Shown here: positions 34,777-43,711 of the stretch, one piece after another | Layout of the letters: each line of letters begins with the position of its first letter | Position numbering within the stretch: the first letter of the stretch is position 1 | Made by a program: the position numbers and the translations under genes | DNA from: Arcobacter acticola | Lineage (GTDB): Bacteria > Campylobacterota > Campylobacteria > Campylobacterales > Arcobacteraceae | NCBI RefSeq assembly: GCF_013177675.1 | Contig: NZ_CP042652.1 | Coordinates: 1,674,001 to 1,738,000 of the forward strand | Length of the DNA: 64,000 nt | Direction of reading: 5' to 3' | Notes under the pieces: generated by a model | Databases searched by the model: none | The model's input: the letters and a program-made list of their open reading frames with translations, nothing else | What the model was told of the DNA's origin: nothing

Positions 34777-35616
34777 CTATTTTAGTAAGCTAGAAATTTG
34801 TTGGATTTCTTCAACTAAAAGTTCAAATTCACTAATTTTCAAATCCTCAATCATATGTTTTTTAGAAGTCGTTCCATTTAATGCAACGATATTAATATGA
34901 TTTAAAAATCTATAAAAAATCTCAGCAACACCTCTTTCATATTTATTTGCAAGATTTTCTAAAATATCAGATGCTAAAATATGTGGATTTGCTGTTAGTG
35001 ACCAAAAACTCTCATAAATAATTCCTTTGTCAATACAAAATTCTCTGATTTCTTTATCATAAGCTGATTGAGCATAAAATCTATTTTGAACAACGCTTGG
35101 TTTTACTTTTGCGTTATTGTACAAATAAACCAAAACATCTAAATCATAACAGTTACTAATTCCTAATTGCCCTACTTCTTTTTTATCATAGAACTCTTCC
35201 ATTTTTTGCCAAACTTTTTGTAGTTTAGCTCCTGGATAAACAGGAGAATGTAAAACATAAGAATCAATAAAACCAGTCTTTAGATTGTTTTTAGATCTTT
35301 CAAAAGATTTCTCAACTTGAACCTCTATCTCATCACTTTCTAAATAAGGCATATTTGTTTTATCTTGTCCATCAATTGGAGTAAATTTTGTTTGAAGAAA
35401 AATATCTTCTCTTTTTATACCCTTTTCATAAGCTTTTAAAAGTCCAAATCCTACTAAATCTTCCCTATAATGTTTTGGTTGGCAAGCTGTATCAACTCCT
35501 TTAAAACCTTGAAGTAAAGCTTCACATACTAAGTCTGTTGTATTTTCTTTTTTCCAAGCTGTTCCATAAATCATATTTGGCATTTTTATATTTTGATTTG
35601 ATAAAAAAGTATTCAT
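34777..35616 (-). CDS. Aldo/keto reductase family protein
   Basis: A 279-residue NADPH-dependent oxidoreductase. The catalytic tetrad can be placed: Asp in GVDTACQ, Tyr in KHYRED, Lys in FLQTKFTP and His in DSYVLHSP. QLGISNCYDLDVL and the later QNRFYAQ also fit. The cofactor loop near the C-terminus is short. It probably reduces aldehydes or ketones in the cytoplasm. It is monocistronic. Confidence 0.87.
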   Translation of the reverse strand: MNTFLSNQNIKMPNMIYGTAWKKENTTDLVCEALLQGFKGVDTACQPKHYREDLVGFGLLKAYEKGIKREDIFLQTKFTPIDGQDKTNMPYLESDEIEVQVEKSFERSKNNLKTGFIDSYVLHSPVYPGAKLQKVWQKMEEFYDKKEVGQLGISNCYDLDVLVYLYNNAKVKPSVVQNRFYAQSAYDKEIREFCIDKGIIYESFWSLTANPHILASDILENLANKYERGVAEIFYRFLNHINIVALNGTTSKKHMIEDLKISEFELLVEEIQQISSLLK

Positions 35617-35674
35617 ATTTTCTTCCTATTTTTATATGAAACTATTGTATCAAATATTCATATAAGTTTTTATA

Positions 35675-36295
35675 TTAGTCTTCCATTCCAATTCTAAGAA
35701 ATCCAGTAAAAGCAGCGTTATCAATTTTGAGTGATTTGTGAACATTTTTTTTCATCTCATTTAAAATTTTTCTATAAGAATTATAAAACTCAAAACTAGG
35801 AGTTGGTTTGTATATTAGATTTTGTAATTCAAAATATTTTATTACATTTTTTGTAGTAGTAGGTTTTATAAAATATTCTTTTTGTCTATCGTTATAGTAT
35901 AAAACAACAGAGATTATAGTCCATTTTGCAAGGTTGTATTGAGCTAAAAACTCAACTAAACCCTCAAAACCATTTTTTTGATTTCCATGTAATAGCTCAT
36001 AAAGTTCTATACTTAACATATCTTTTTCATAAGAACTCAGACCTGCTAACATATCACGAAATTTTAGTTTATCAAATAAAGAGACTAAAACAGATTTTTG
36101 AATAATCTTAAAAAATGCGTCAACAACTAAATTTGGATTAGAAAAATTCTCTTTTTTAAAATTCTCTTTTGTAAACTCTTCTAGTTTTGATGGATTAAAT
36201 TTTTTCATAGTTGGAAAAAACTTTTCATCTTCAAAACCCTTTGGATAATGAAATAAAAACTCAGCTTCTACATCTTTTAATTTTTCTAAATTCAT
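35675..36295 (-). CDS. Hypothetical protein
   Basis: A 206-residue soluble protein that I do not recognise. It is rich in Phe, Lys and Leu and mostly helical, with no signal peptide, membrane segment or catalytic motif. Its stretch KFRDMLAGLSSYEKDMLS and the aromatic PTPSFEFYNSYRKIL are the most distinctive parts. It is the last gene of a leftward group with the two GyrI-like genes (11 bases from the nearer one), so a role with them is possible. The coding pattern and ribosome site look normal, so it is a real gene. Confidence 0.72.
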   Translation of the reverse strand: MNLEKLKDVEAEFLFHYPKGFEDEKFFPTMKKFNPSKLEEFTKENFKKENFSNPNLVVDAFFKIIQKSVLVSLFDKLKFRDMLAGLSSYEKDMLSIELYELLHGNQKNGFEGLVEFLAQYNLAKWTIISVVLYYNDRQKEYFIKPTTTKNVIKYFELQNLIYKPTPSFEFYNSYRKILNEMKKNVHKSLKIDNAAFTGFLRIGMED

Positions 36296-36306
36296 ACTTT
36301 CTCTTT

Positions 36307-36753
36307 TTATTTTATAGAAATATATATTTCTACTTCATCTTCTTTTGTATACTTCTCAAAATCAAAGTTATATACTCTTTCATATTCACACTCTTTTGAA
36401 GCAAAATAATCCCAAACTTCATGCCAAGTTTCTAGTACAACTTTTGGAAATTCACCTTTTTTTGAAAATACCAAATATCTATCTTTTTCTATAGTAATTG
36501 CATTTTTTGCTTTTGTAACTTCAACACCAAGTGTATAATCATAATCAGAATTTACATCTTTTTCATATTTCTTGTAAACTCCATACATAGCCAAGTTTCT
36601 TGACTTGTTAAATGTTTTACTCTCAATATTTTCATCTACATATCTTTGCAAAAGTTTTGGTATTTGTGCTGTTGTTTCATCTAATTCTATTTTATTATTT
36701 GTTCTAGTTGTGATTCCCGCAACATAAAATTTTTCTAAATACTTTACTTTCAT
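36307..36753 (-). CDS. GyrI-like (AraC effector-binding-like) domain protein, copy 1
   Basis: A 148-residue protein consisting of a single GyrI-like/SOUL-type small-molecule-binding domain: VAGITTRTNNK, LAMYGVYKKYEKDVNSDYDYTLGVEV (in part), YLVFSKKGEFPKVV, and a final DFEKYTKEDEVEIYISIK. Such stand-alone domains bind hydrophobic drugs or act as gyrase inhibitors. It is closely related to copy 2, 59 bases away, and came from a tandem duplication. The ligand is unknown. Confidence 0.83.
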   Translation of the reverse strand: MKVKYLEKFYVAGITTRTNNKIELDETTAQIPKLLQRYVDENIESKTFNKSRNLAMYGVYKKYEKDVNSDYDYTLGVEVTKAKNAITIEKDRYLVFSKKGEFPKVVLETWHEVWDYFASKECEYERVYNFDFEKYTKEDEVEIYISIK

Positions 36754-36812
36754 TTTTTCACTTTATTAGTTAATTTGTCAATTGGTTTAATTGGCTTAAT
36801 TTTTTGGGATAT

Positions 36813-37256
36813 TTATTTTATAGAAACGTAAATCTCTATTTCATCTTCTTTTGCATATTTCTCAAAATCCACTTCAAAAGATCTTTCATAATCACTATTT
36901 TTTTCAAAATAATCCCAAATCTCTTCCCATAACTCAACTACAACCATTGGAAGTTCACCTTTTTTTGTAAAAACTAAGTATTTTTTATCTTCAATTACTA
37001 TTGCATTCTTTGCTTTTGTAACTTCAACACCAACAGTTATTTTGTAGTTTCCATTAACATCTGAATCATAATTGCTATAAACACCATACATAAAATCACT
37101 ATTTGCTTTGTCAAAAGTTTTTTTATAAACATCATTTGCAAAATAATCTTCCCATAATTGGGCTATTTTCCCATTTTCTTCACTCATTTCTAATTCATTG
37201 TTCGTAACTGCACTAATACCTGAAATCATTAATTTTTTAATTCTTGTAACTTTCAT
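36813..37256 (-). CDS. GyrI-like (AraC effector-binding-like) domain protein, copy 2
   Basis: A 147-residue paralogue of the previous gene (ISGISAVTNNELEM, FMYGVYSNYDSDVNGNYKITVGVEV in part, YLVFTKKGELPMVV, DEIEIYVSIK). Identity to copy 1 is about half by eye, highest at the C-terminus. It is the first gene of the leftward group, divergent from a lone ABC ATPase gene with 89 bases between them, where both promoters must lie. Confidence 0.83.
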   Translation of the reverse strand: MKVTRIKKLMISGISAVTNNELEMSEENGKIAQLWEDYFANDVYKKTFDKANSDFMYGVYSNYDSDVNGNYKITVGVEVTKAKNAIVIEDKKYLVFTKKGELPMVVVELWEEIWDYFEKNSDYERSFEVDFEKYAKEDEIEIYVSIK

Positions 37257-37345
37257 TTGCTCTCTTTATAAATAAATCTTATTTTAAGGATTATATTAAA
37301 CATTTACTAGTAGTATCTTGAAAAACATATTTATTTAGGAGATTT

Positions 37346-38134
37346 ATGAATATTATTGATTTTGAAAACATAAATGTGGGATATGACACTAAAATCATTT
37401 TAAAAGATATTACATTAAAAATAAAAGAAAAAGAGCATTGGGCGATACTTGGAGCAAACGGAAGTGGAAAATCAACTTTGATGAAACTAATCCAATCTGA
37501 AATTCATCCAAGAAAAACAAACCCTTATAAAAAAGAGATCTTAGGAAAATCAAATTACTCGATTTTTGAACTAAAAAAAGAGTTAGGAATAATCACAAAT
37601 GATTTACACAACTATTTTGCAATTAATGGCTCTTTTTTAACAGGATATATTACAGTTTTAAGTGGACATTATAGTTCTGTTGGGGTTTTTAAACATCAAG
37701 ATTTTAGTGTTGAACAACATGAAAAAGCAAAAGAAACTATGAAGTATTTAGAAATAGAACATTTAGCAAATAAACTCGTTCAAGAAATGTCAACAGGAGA
37801 ACTGCGAAAATGTATAGTAGCACGTGCGCTAATTCACGACCCAAAAGCTTTTATTTTAGATGAGCCAACAGTTGGACTTGATATAAAAGCTCAAATAAAT
37901 TTTATAAAAATGGTTCAAAAACTATCAAAGAATTGCTCTATAATACTAGTAACTCACCACCTAGAAGAGATTTTTGAAGAAATACAAAACGTAGCTTTGA
38001 TACACAATAATACTATTCATAAAAGTGGAAAAAAAGAAGATATTTTAACAAGTGCAAATCTATCTGAAATTTTTGATACAAATGTACATATCAATGTAAA
38101 AAATAATAGGTATTTTGTGGAAGAGATTTATTAG
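37346..38134 (+). CDS. ABC transporter ATP-binding protein without a permease partner
   Basis: A 262-residue single ATPase domain: Walker A GANGSGKS near residues 35-42, signature MSTGELRK near 149, Walker B AFILDEP and the switch His in VTHHLEEI. The pattern resembles ModF-type or iron-siderophore ATPases. No permease or binding-protein gene is adjacent; the neighbours are a GyrI-like gene and an HxlR regulator. It may serve a permease elsewhere or a non-transport task; the sequence does not decide. Confidence 0.87.
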   Translation: MNIIDFENINVGYDTKIILKDITLKIKEKEHWAILGANGSGKSTLMKLIQSEIHPRKTNPYKKEILGKSNYSIFELKKELGIITNDLHNYFAINGSFLTGYITVLSGHYSSVGVFKHQDFSVEQHEKAKETMKYLEIEHLANKLVQEMSTGELRKCIVARALIHDPKAFILDEPTVGLDIKAQINFIKMVQKLSKNCSIILVTHHLEEIFEEIQNVALIHNNTIHKSGKKEDILTSANLSEIFDTNVHINVKNNRYFVEEIY

Positions 38135-38224
38135 TCTCTTTCACATTTATTTAGAATAGAAAAGTACCTTATTTAATTATAGAAATGAAACAAAATAGTT
38201 ATATATGATTTTGTTTATATATAA

Positions 38225-38599
38225 CTAATGTCTTGATAGTTTAGGTTCACATTTTCCTTCTTCTGTAAATTTACCACACTCATTAACATAGTCGATTCCC
38301 CAATCAAACATATTATTTAGTATGGGTCTAAGTTTTTCTCCAATAGGAGTTAAAGAGTAAACAACACGAGGTGGAATTTCAGCAAAAGATTCTCTTTTTA
38401 TGATGTTTTTTTCTTCAAGATCTCTAAGTTTTGCAGTTAGTGTTCTTTGTGTAATATTTTTAACTTCTTCATTTAGTTCTTTATATCTTTTTTCTCCATC
38501 TAGCAGATGCCATATAATTTTCATTTTCCAATTATCATTAAATATATCTTGAGCAATGTCAATAGAGCATTTATATTCTTTTTCATTTATTATATACAT
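38225..38599 (-). CDS. HxlR-family transcriptional regulator (facing the MFS/LLM pair)
   Basis: A 124-residue winged-helix regulator, a clear paralogue of that at 28361 (YIINEKEYKCSIDIAQDIFND, ITQRTLTAKLRDLEEKN, VVYSLTPIGEKLRPIL). Cys10 is again present, and three further Cys/His lie near the C-terminus. It is read away from the MFS and LLM genes, which are its likely targets; AAGGAG sits before its ATG and a TATAAT box is at 38621-38626. Three palindromic motifs fill the divergent region. Confidence 0.9.
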   Translation of the reverse strand: MYIINEKEYKCSIDIAQDIFNDNWKMKIIWHLLDGEKRYKELNEEVKNITQRTLTAKLRDLEEKNIIKRESFAEIPPRVVYSLTPIGEKLRPILNNMFDWGIDYVNECGKFTEEGKCEPKLSRH

Positions 38600-38652
38600 A
38601 GGAACTCCTTATTGATTGAAATTATAGTTAAATTAGATTAAAAACTCATTAC

Positions 38653-38709
38653 ATACAAAAAGTATCTCTTAATTACATACAATAAGTATCGTAAGGATAC
38701 ATTAAGTAT
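38653..38709. promoter_or_regulatory. Three ATAC-N5-GTAT operator-like motifs
   Basis: ATAC-AAAAA-GTAT (38653-38665), ATAC-AATAA-GTAT (38677-38689) and ATAC-ATTAA-GTAT (38697-38709), with centres 24 and 20 bases apart, all on one face or nearly so of the helix. They lie between the HxlR gene and the MFS gene. The shared core TAC-N5-GTA also occurs at the other HxlR operator candidate (28292-28306). Confidence 0.72.
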
Positions 38710-38767
38710 TTTGTTTGTAAGATTTCATCTAATGTACATTAAATAAAGTTTATTTTAAGGAGTTTAT

Positions 38768-39955
38768 ATGCCAATAGCATTATTTGCTTTGACAATTAGT
38801 GCCTTTGCAATTGGAACAACAGAGTTTGTAATAGTAGGATTAATTCCAACTATAGCAAATGATTTAAATGTTTCTTTGCCAAGTGCGGGTTTATTAGTTA
38901 GTTTGTATGCTTTAGGAGTAGCAATAGGTGCTCCAGTTTTAACAGCACTTACTGGAAAATGGAATAGAAAAAATCTATTATTAGCTTTAATGCTTTTATT
39001 TACGATAGGAAATATTGTTGCTTATTACTCTCCAAATTATGAGAGTTTAATTATTGCAAGAATCCTAACAGGTCTAGCACATGGAGTATTTTTCTCAATT
39101 GGTTCTACAATAGCTACAAGTTTAGTTTCAAAAGACAAGGAAGCAAGTGCTATTGCTATTATGTTTACAGGACTTACTGTTGCTTTAGTTACAGGTGTTC
39201 CTCTAGGTACTTTTATTGGTCAAGAGTTTGGATGGAGATTTACATTTCTAGCAGTATCTGCTTTAGGTTTAATTTCACTTTTTGGAAGTTATATTTTAAT
39301 TCCAAAGAATTTAAAAGAATCAATACCTACAAAGATATCACAACAAATATCCGTTTTAACCAATCCTAGATTAGTTCTAGTTTATTTAATTACTGCATTA
39401 GGTTATGGTGGAACATTTATCGCTTTTACTTATTTAGTACCCATATTAGAGCAAATTACTGGGTTTGATTCAAAAATGGTTGCAATTTTACTACTTGTAT
39501 ATGGTATTTCTGTTGCCATTGGGAATATTTGGGGAGGTAAATTAGCTGATAGATTAGGTCCTATTCAAGCATTATATAGAATATTTATAGGTTTAGCACT
39601 TGTGTTAGTTACTTTTTCATTTACTGCAACAAATCCTTATTTAGCAGTTGCTACGATATTAGTATGGGGAGCTTTTGCATTTGGAAATGTTCCTGGACTT
39701 CAAGTTTATGTGGTACAACTTGCTAAAGAGCATGCTCCCCATGCTGTTGATACTGCATCGGGATTAAATATCGCTGCATTTAATGTTGGAATTGCATTTG
39801 GAGCATGGAGTGGAGGATTAATCGTTGAGAATTACTCTTTAATAAATACACCATGGATTGGTGCAATTGTTGTTTTAATTGCTTTAGCATTAACATATTT
39901 TAGTGGTATGCTTGATAAAAAAGCAAAATTACAAACTAATATTATAAGGGATTAG
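38768..39955 (+). CDS. MFS transporter, DHA1 family (AraJ/YdhP-like)
   Basis: A 395-residue membrane protein with 12 segments. The N-terminal ISAFAIGTTEFVIVGLIPTIA and GKWNRKNLLLALM are typical of the arabinose-efflux/YdhP drug-proton antiporters. It ends two bases before the LLM gene. With the HxlR motifs upstream it should be induced by an electrophile or aromatic compound which it may export. The specific substrate is not visible. Confidence 0.9.
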   Translation: MPIALFALTISAFAIGTTEFVIVGLIPTIANDLNVSLPSAGLLVSLYALGVAIGAPVLTALTGKWNRKNLLLALMLLFTIGNIVAYYSPNYESLIIARILTGLAHGVFFSIGSTIATSLVSKDKEASAIAIMFTGLTVALVTGVPLGTFIGQEFGWRFTFLAVSALGLISLFGSYILIPKNLKESIPTKISQQISVLTNPRLVLVYLITALGYGGTFIAFTYLVPILEQITGFDSKMVAILLLVYGISVAIGNIWGGKLADRLGPIQALYRIFIGLALVLVTFSFTATNPYLAVATILVWGAFAFGNVPGLQVYVVQLAKEHAPHAVDTASGLNIAAFNVGIAFGAWSGGLIVENYSLINTPWIGAIVVLIALALTYFSGMLDKKAKLQTNIIRD

Positions 39956-39956
39956 T

Positions 39957-40913
39957 ATGGCATTAGAAAAATTAGCACCAGAAGGATTTTCAATAGGGGT
40001 AGAATTACCCCTTGATAATGACTGGTCAAGAGATGGATTAAATAGAAGAATGGTTGACAATAGACTTCCTGGGCAACCAAATATGACTAATCATTCCCAA
40101 TTAATCAAATTAGTTGATGATCTAGGTTTTAGAGTGGCATGGTTAAGAGATATTCCTTTATATGATCCAAGATTTGGAGATGCAGCACAAGTATTTGAAG
40201 CTTTTACTTATCTTGGTTTTTTAGCTTCTCACACTAAAGATATTCTTTTAGGAACTGCTGCAATTGTATTACCTTTGAGAGAACCTTGGTTAGTAAGAAA
40301 GGCTTATAATACAATGCAATCTTTAAGTAATAATAGATTTATTTTAGGTGTCGCAAGTGGAGATAGACCAATAGAGTATCCTGTATTTGACAGAAATTTT
40401 GGAAATAGAGGAAAAGATTTTAGAGAAGCTATAGATATTATAACAGGGAAGAAAGATTTATCAAAACTTCAAGCAAATGACTTACAAATTCTTCCAAAAG
40501 CAGATACAGCTAAAATGATTGTTGCAGGTCTTGCACAACAAAGTCCTCAATATATAGGAGAACATCTTCATGGTTGGCTTGCATATCCAGGAAGTCCAGA
40601 AGATCATAAAAAAAGAGTTAAACAATATCGAGAAGTGGCTTCAAAAGAAAAACCTTATATTAGTTTTATTCATTTAGATTTTAAAGTTAATGAAGATGAT
40701 GCTCCCATAGTAAGACATCATTTTGGAATTAGTACAGGTAAAAATGGTTTAATTGAAGAACTAAAAGCAATGAAAGATGCTGGCGTAAATCATATAGGAC
40801 TTCATTTTAGAAGAAATGAAGATAATTTAGAGGAGAGTATTAAAAAAATAGGTCTAGAAATATTGCCTTTATTCCATAAGAAAGAGACAAGGTTAGATTC
40901 CATGTTTTTCTAG
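39957..40913 (+). CDS. LLM class flavin-dependent oxidoreductase
   Basis: A 318-residue bacterial-luciferase-like TIM-barrel monooxygenase that uses reduced FMN. Features are GFRVAWLRDIPLYDPRFGD near 57-75, ILLGTAAIVLPLREPWLVRKA and RFILGVASGDRPIEY. It begins two bases after the MFS gene and is probably translated with it. Substrates are unknown; the pair could modify and export one compound. Confidence 0.87.
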   Translation: MALEKLAPEGFSIGVELPLDNDWSRDGLNRRMVDNRLPGQPNMTNHSQLIKLVDDLGFRVAWLRDIPLYDPRFGDAAQVFEAFTYLGFLASHTKDILLGTAAIVLPLREPWLVRKAYNTMQSLSNNRFILGVASGDRPIEYPVFDRNFGNRGKDFREAIDIITGKKDLSKLQANDLQILPKADTAKMIVAGLAQQSPQYIGEHLHGWLAYPGSPEDHKKRVKQYREVASKEKPYISFIHLDFKVNEDDAPIVRHHFGISTGKNGLIEELKAMKDAGVNHIGLHFRRNEDNLEESIKKIGLEILPLFHKKETRLDSMFF

Positions 40914-40985
40914 AATGTTCCCCAACCTGTAGAGACGTGGTTTTTTAAGGTGTCTTGTATTTATTTGCTAATTATCTAGTAGAAT

Positions 40986-41678
40986 TTAAGATAGTGCTTG
41001 TTTTACAGCTTCAAGTGAATGGATTAAAGTAGTATCAAAAAGTTTTACTTTTGTATCTTCTTTTTTTATCAGCATTCCGATTTCTGTACAACCTAAGATT
41101 ACACCCTGTGCACCTTTTGATACTAAATTATCAATAATTCTTAGATACTCTTTTTTAGAATCATCTTTTAGAACACCTAAACATAGCTCTTCATATATGA
41201 TTTTGTGAACAATATTCATATCCAATTCATTTGGTATTATAACTTCAATATTAAAGTTATTGTTTATTCTTTCTTTATAAAAATCTTGCTTCATAGTAAA
41301 AGCAGTACCTAATAAACCTATCTTTTCAATGTTTTCTTCTTGAAGTTTTTTACCAGTAGCATCAGCAATATGTAAAATGGGAATATCAATATTCTTTTTG
41401 ATTTCAGGTGCAACTTTATGCATAGTATTTGTACAAATCAAAAGAAAATCAGCACTTGCATTTTGTATATTTTTTGCAGCTTCAGATAGTATAACTGCTG
41501 TTTCATCCCAATTTCCACAGTGTTGAAGTTTTTCTATTTCATCAAAATCAATACTATAAATAACTACCTTTGCACTATGTAATCCACCCAGTTGTTTTTT
41601 TATTTCTTCATTGATTAGTTTATAATATAAAGCTGTACTTTCCCAAGACATTCCACCTAGTAATCCTATAGTTTTCAA
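40986..41678 (-). CDS. Aspartate/glutamate racemase family protein
   Basis: A 230-residue cytoplasmic racemase of the YgeA type. The two catalytic cysteines lie in LLICTNTMHKVA and VILGCTEIGML, and the GLLGGMSWEST start is standard. It probably interconverts L- and D-amino acids (Asp, Glu or others) without cofactor. It is monocistronic, between the LLM gene and the accessory island. Confidence 0.88.
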   Translation of the reverse strand: MKTIGLLGGMSWESTALYYKLINEEIKKQLGGLHSAKVVIYSIDFDEIEKLQHCGNWDETAVILSEAAKNIQNASADFLLICTNTMHKVAPEIKKNIDIPILHIADATGKKLQEENIEKIGLLGTAFTMKQDFYKERINNNFNIEVIIPNELDMNIVHKIIYEELCLGVLKDDSKKEYLRIIDNLVSKGAQGVILGCTEIGMLIKKEDTKVKLFDTTLIHSLEAVKQALS

Positions 41679-41754
41679 TTGCTATTTCCTTTTATGTTAA
41701 GAGTTTAAAATGAAATCTTTCATATGAAAAATTTTCTATATGTTAATGATGCGC

Positions 41755-41760
41755 TATAAT
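41755..41760 (+). promoter_or_regulatory. -10 box of the nuclease-like gene
   Basis: TATAAT at 41755-41760, 27 bases before the ATG at 41788. Because it falls inside the extended open frame, it shows that ATGs upstream of it are not used. Confidence 0.55.
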
Positions 41761-41787
41761 ACCCCAATTTATTCTAAAGGCAAGATT

Positions 41788-42588
41788 ATGGCATTACAAA
41801 AGTGGGAAATATTTCAAGATGAGGCAACAGATTTTTTAAACAATTATTTTAATGCTGACTTTGCGATGGAAGGTGGATTTGATTCAACAACATCCCACAT
41901 AACAGTAAGAAAATCAAATCATCTAATTACAACTATTGAAGCTAAATTTGGCCCAACACAAGCTGGACAAATAGTATTAGAGCCACTTGATGGCAAGTTT
42001 GTATTTTGCGATAAAAGTAAAAATTATTCAAATTCATACACACAAGAGATAATAAAATATTTAAATTCAAATTATTCATTATTTGCAGGAACCAATACAG
42101 CATCAATTCATGTTAATATTAGTGATAGCATATTATTCAACTGGGTGAAAACAATTTATAAGGATAAAGATGTTGAATGGATAATCTCTTCGAATAAATT
42201 TAATAAATTGACTCTAAAAGATTTACTTCTTATTCCAATAAATGAAATAGAAAACCACTTTGATATTAGCCTGGTATTTAGAAGAAAAAAAACTGGAGAT
42301 ACACAAATTCCTGGTAAAGACATAATAGATTTCAAAGATCAATTGGATTTGATAACTAAAGACTACAAAATAAAAAAAACTGATAACAAGTATTTATTAA
42401 CTACTAATTCAAGGTTATCAGATTTTAATATTGGAACTAAATATTTAGTAAGTATGACAAATGTTGATTGTCAGTATTACATAAAGAAAAAAGATATATA
42501 CACCAATCCTAATGTTATGTTTCAACTAAACTTAAAAGATAATGTAGAATTTAAAGGTGCACTTTTTAAAGAAATACATAAGTTATAA
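41788..42588 (+). CDS. Putative PD-(D/E)xK-type nuclease of unknown family
   Basis: A 266-residue soluble protein I cannot place by name. The start ATG at 41788 has AAAGG seven bases upstream and the -10 box 27 bases upstream. The first 80 residues have the layout of a restriction-like nuclease core: Glu in KWEIFQDEATDF (helix 1), Asp in GGFDSTTSHITV (strand 2), ExK in TTIEAKFGPTQ (strand 3) and a Gln in TQAGQ (helix). The remainder shows no known domain. It ends three bases from the convergent ATPase gene. Nuclease activity is inferred from motif spacing only. Confidence 0.55.
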   Translation: MALQKWEIFQDEATDFLNNYFNADFAMEGGFDSTTSHITVRKSNHLITTIEAKFGPTQAGQIVLEPLDGKFVFCDKSKNYSNSYTQEIIKYLNSNYSLFAGTNTASIHVNISDSILFNWVKTIYKDKDVEWIISSNKFNKLTLKDLLLIPINEIENHFDISLVFRRKKTGDTQIPGKDIIDFKDQLDLITKDYKIKKTDNKYLLTTNSRLSDFNIGTKYLVSMTNVDCQYYIKKKDIYTNPNVMFQLNLKDNVEFKGALFKEIHKL

Positions 42589-42590
42589 CT

Positions 42591-43667
42591 TTAAAAATCA
42601 CCCATTAATTTATCTTTATTAGAAAAATAATCAGTCAAATATTCATTTTTTATTTCTGATAAAATCTCAGGAATACGAATAACATTTTCATTTGATGTGA
42701 TGATAGTTTGAATACCAATTCTATTTAAGAGATTAATTGCACGATAAATACCCTCTTCATAAGTGTTTTTATTTCCATCAAAAGGGCTATCAAAAGCAAC
42801 AAATTTGATAAGTCTTTTTTGAGCATATGTATCAACTAATGCAAATGAAAAGATTAAACATAAAAGTTTTTTTATAGTAGGATCATCACTTTCAACTTTT
42901 TCATTTGCAATTTTGAAGCTAAACTCTATATCATTTGAAGTATTGAAATCAATTAAAAAAGTTACCTCTTTATTTAATATTATATTTCCATATTTTGCGA
43001 CATTGTATTTCAATCTATCAATAAAACGGCTAGTAATTAATGTTTTATTTTCTTCAATAACTTTTTGCAAATCGTTTTGCGCATTTTTTAAAGTTGTGGC
43101 ATTTGTATCTTCTTTTTTGATTATTTCATCTAGTTCATATTTTCTTCTAATTTTACGCCCATCAATACCAAGAAGATTTGATATAATAGTTTTGTATTCT
43201 ATTTCGTGAAGAGTTGAGTGTTTATATAATATAAAAGCATCACTTTGATTTGATTCATCTCTTAAAAAGTATGTAATATATGTTCTAAATTTATTTATAG
43301 AATAATTAACTTTATTTTCAAAAAAAGTTTTAGCAACACCCAGACTACTTTTTATATTAAAATCTTTTTCATCTAAAAGCATAGATTTTTCTTTAGTGAT
43401 TTTTAATTCTATATTTTTACCACTTTTTATTGGTCTTTTAATAGTTATATATCTATTTGAAGAAATTTGAAGTTCTATATAAAAAATATAATCTTTAAAG
43501 TGCTCATGACCTAAAAAATGCTTATCACCTAACAAACAAAAATCTATTAATTTAAATAAACTGCTTTTCCCCACACCGTTTGCATCTGATAAGATAAAGT
43601 TTATACCATTATCAAATACTATGGTTTTAAAATTGTCATTGTTTGCATACAATTTTGATATTTTCAT
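42591..43667 (-). CDS. Short SMC/RecN-like ATPase with DUF2326-like C-terminus
   Basis: A 358-residue ABC-type ATPase. Walker A is SDANGVGKSSLFKLID near 28-43 and the Walker B region is FVAFDSPFDGNKNTYEEG near 295-312. That C-terminal block with ITSNENVI resembles the DUF2326 domain of ATPases from ABC-three-component defence systems. Those proteins are usually about 550-600 residues with a long coiled coil; here the coil (about 185-215) is minimal. It lies 44 bases after the Xre gene, on the same strand, and is convergent with the nuclease-like gene. A DNA-sensing ATPase is plausible. Confidence 0.62.
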   Translation of the reverse strand: MKISKLYANNDNFKTIVFDNGINFILSDANGVGKSSLFKLIDFCLLGDKHFLGHEHFKDYIFYIELQISSNRYITIKRPIKSGKNIELKITKEKSMLLDEKDFNIKSSLGVAKTFFENKVNYSINKFRTYITYFLRDESNQSDAFILYKHSTLHEIEYKTIISNLLGIDGRKIRRKYELDEIIKKEDTNATTLKNAQNDLQKVIEENKTLITSRFIDRLKYNVAKYGNIILNKEVTFLIDFNTSNDIEFSFKIANEKVESDDPTIKKLLCLIFSFALVDTYAQKRLIKFVAFDSPFDGNKNTYEEGIYRAINLLNRIGIQTIITSNENVIRIPEILSEIKNEYLTDYFSNKDKLMGDF

Positions 43668-43711
43668 TTATATTTCCTCTTTTTTGAATATATTATTTTA
43701 ATAATAAAAAT

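Noticed and set aside
37346-38134. Calling the lone ATPase a molybdate or iron transporter component
   Set aside because: No permease or binding protein is adjacent and the sequence motifs are generic to the ABC class.
38653-38709. Short repeats at regular spacing, looking at first like the edge of a CRISPR array
   Set aside because: Units are only 13 bp, palindromic, with 7-11-bp gaps, and sit in a divergent promoter. No cas genes are present. They fit operators.
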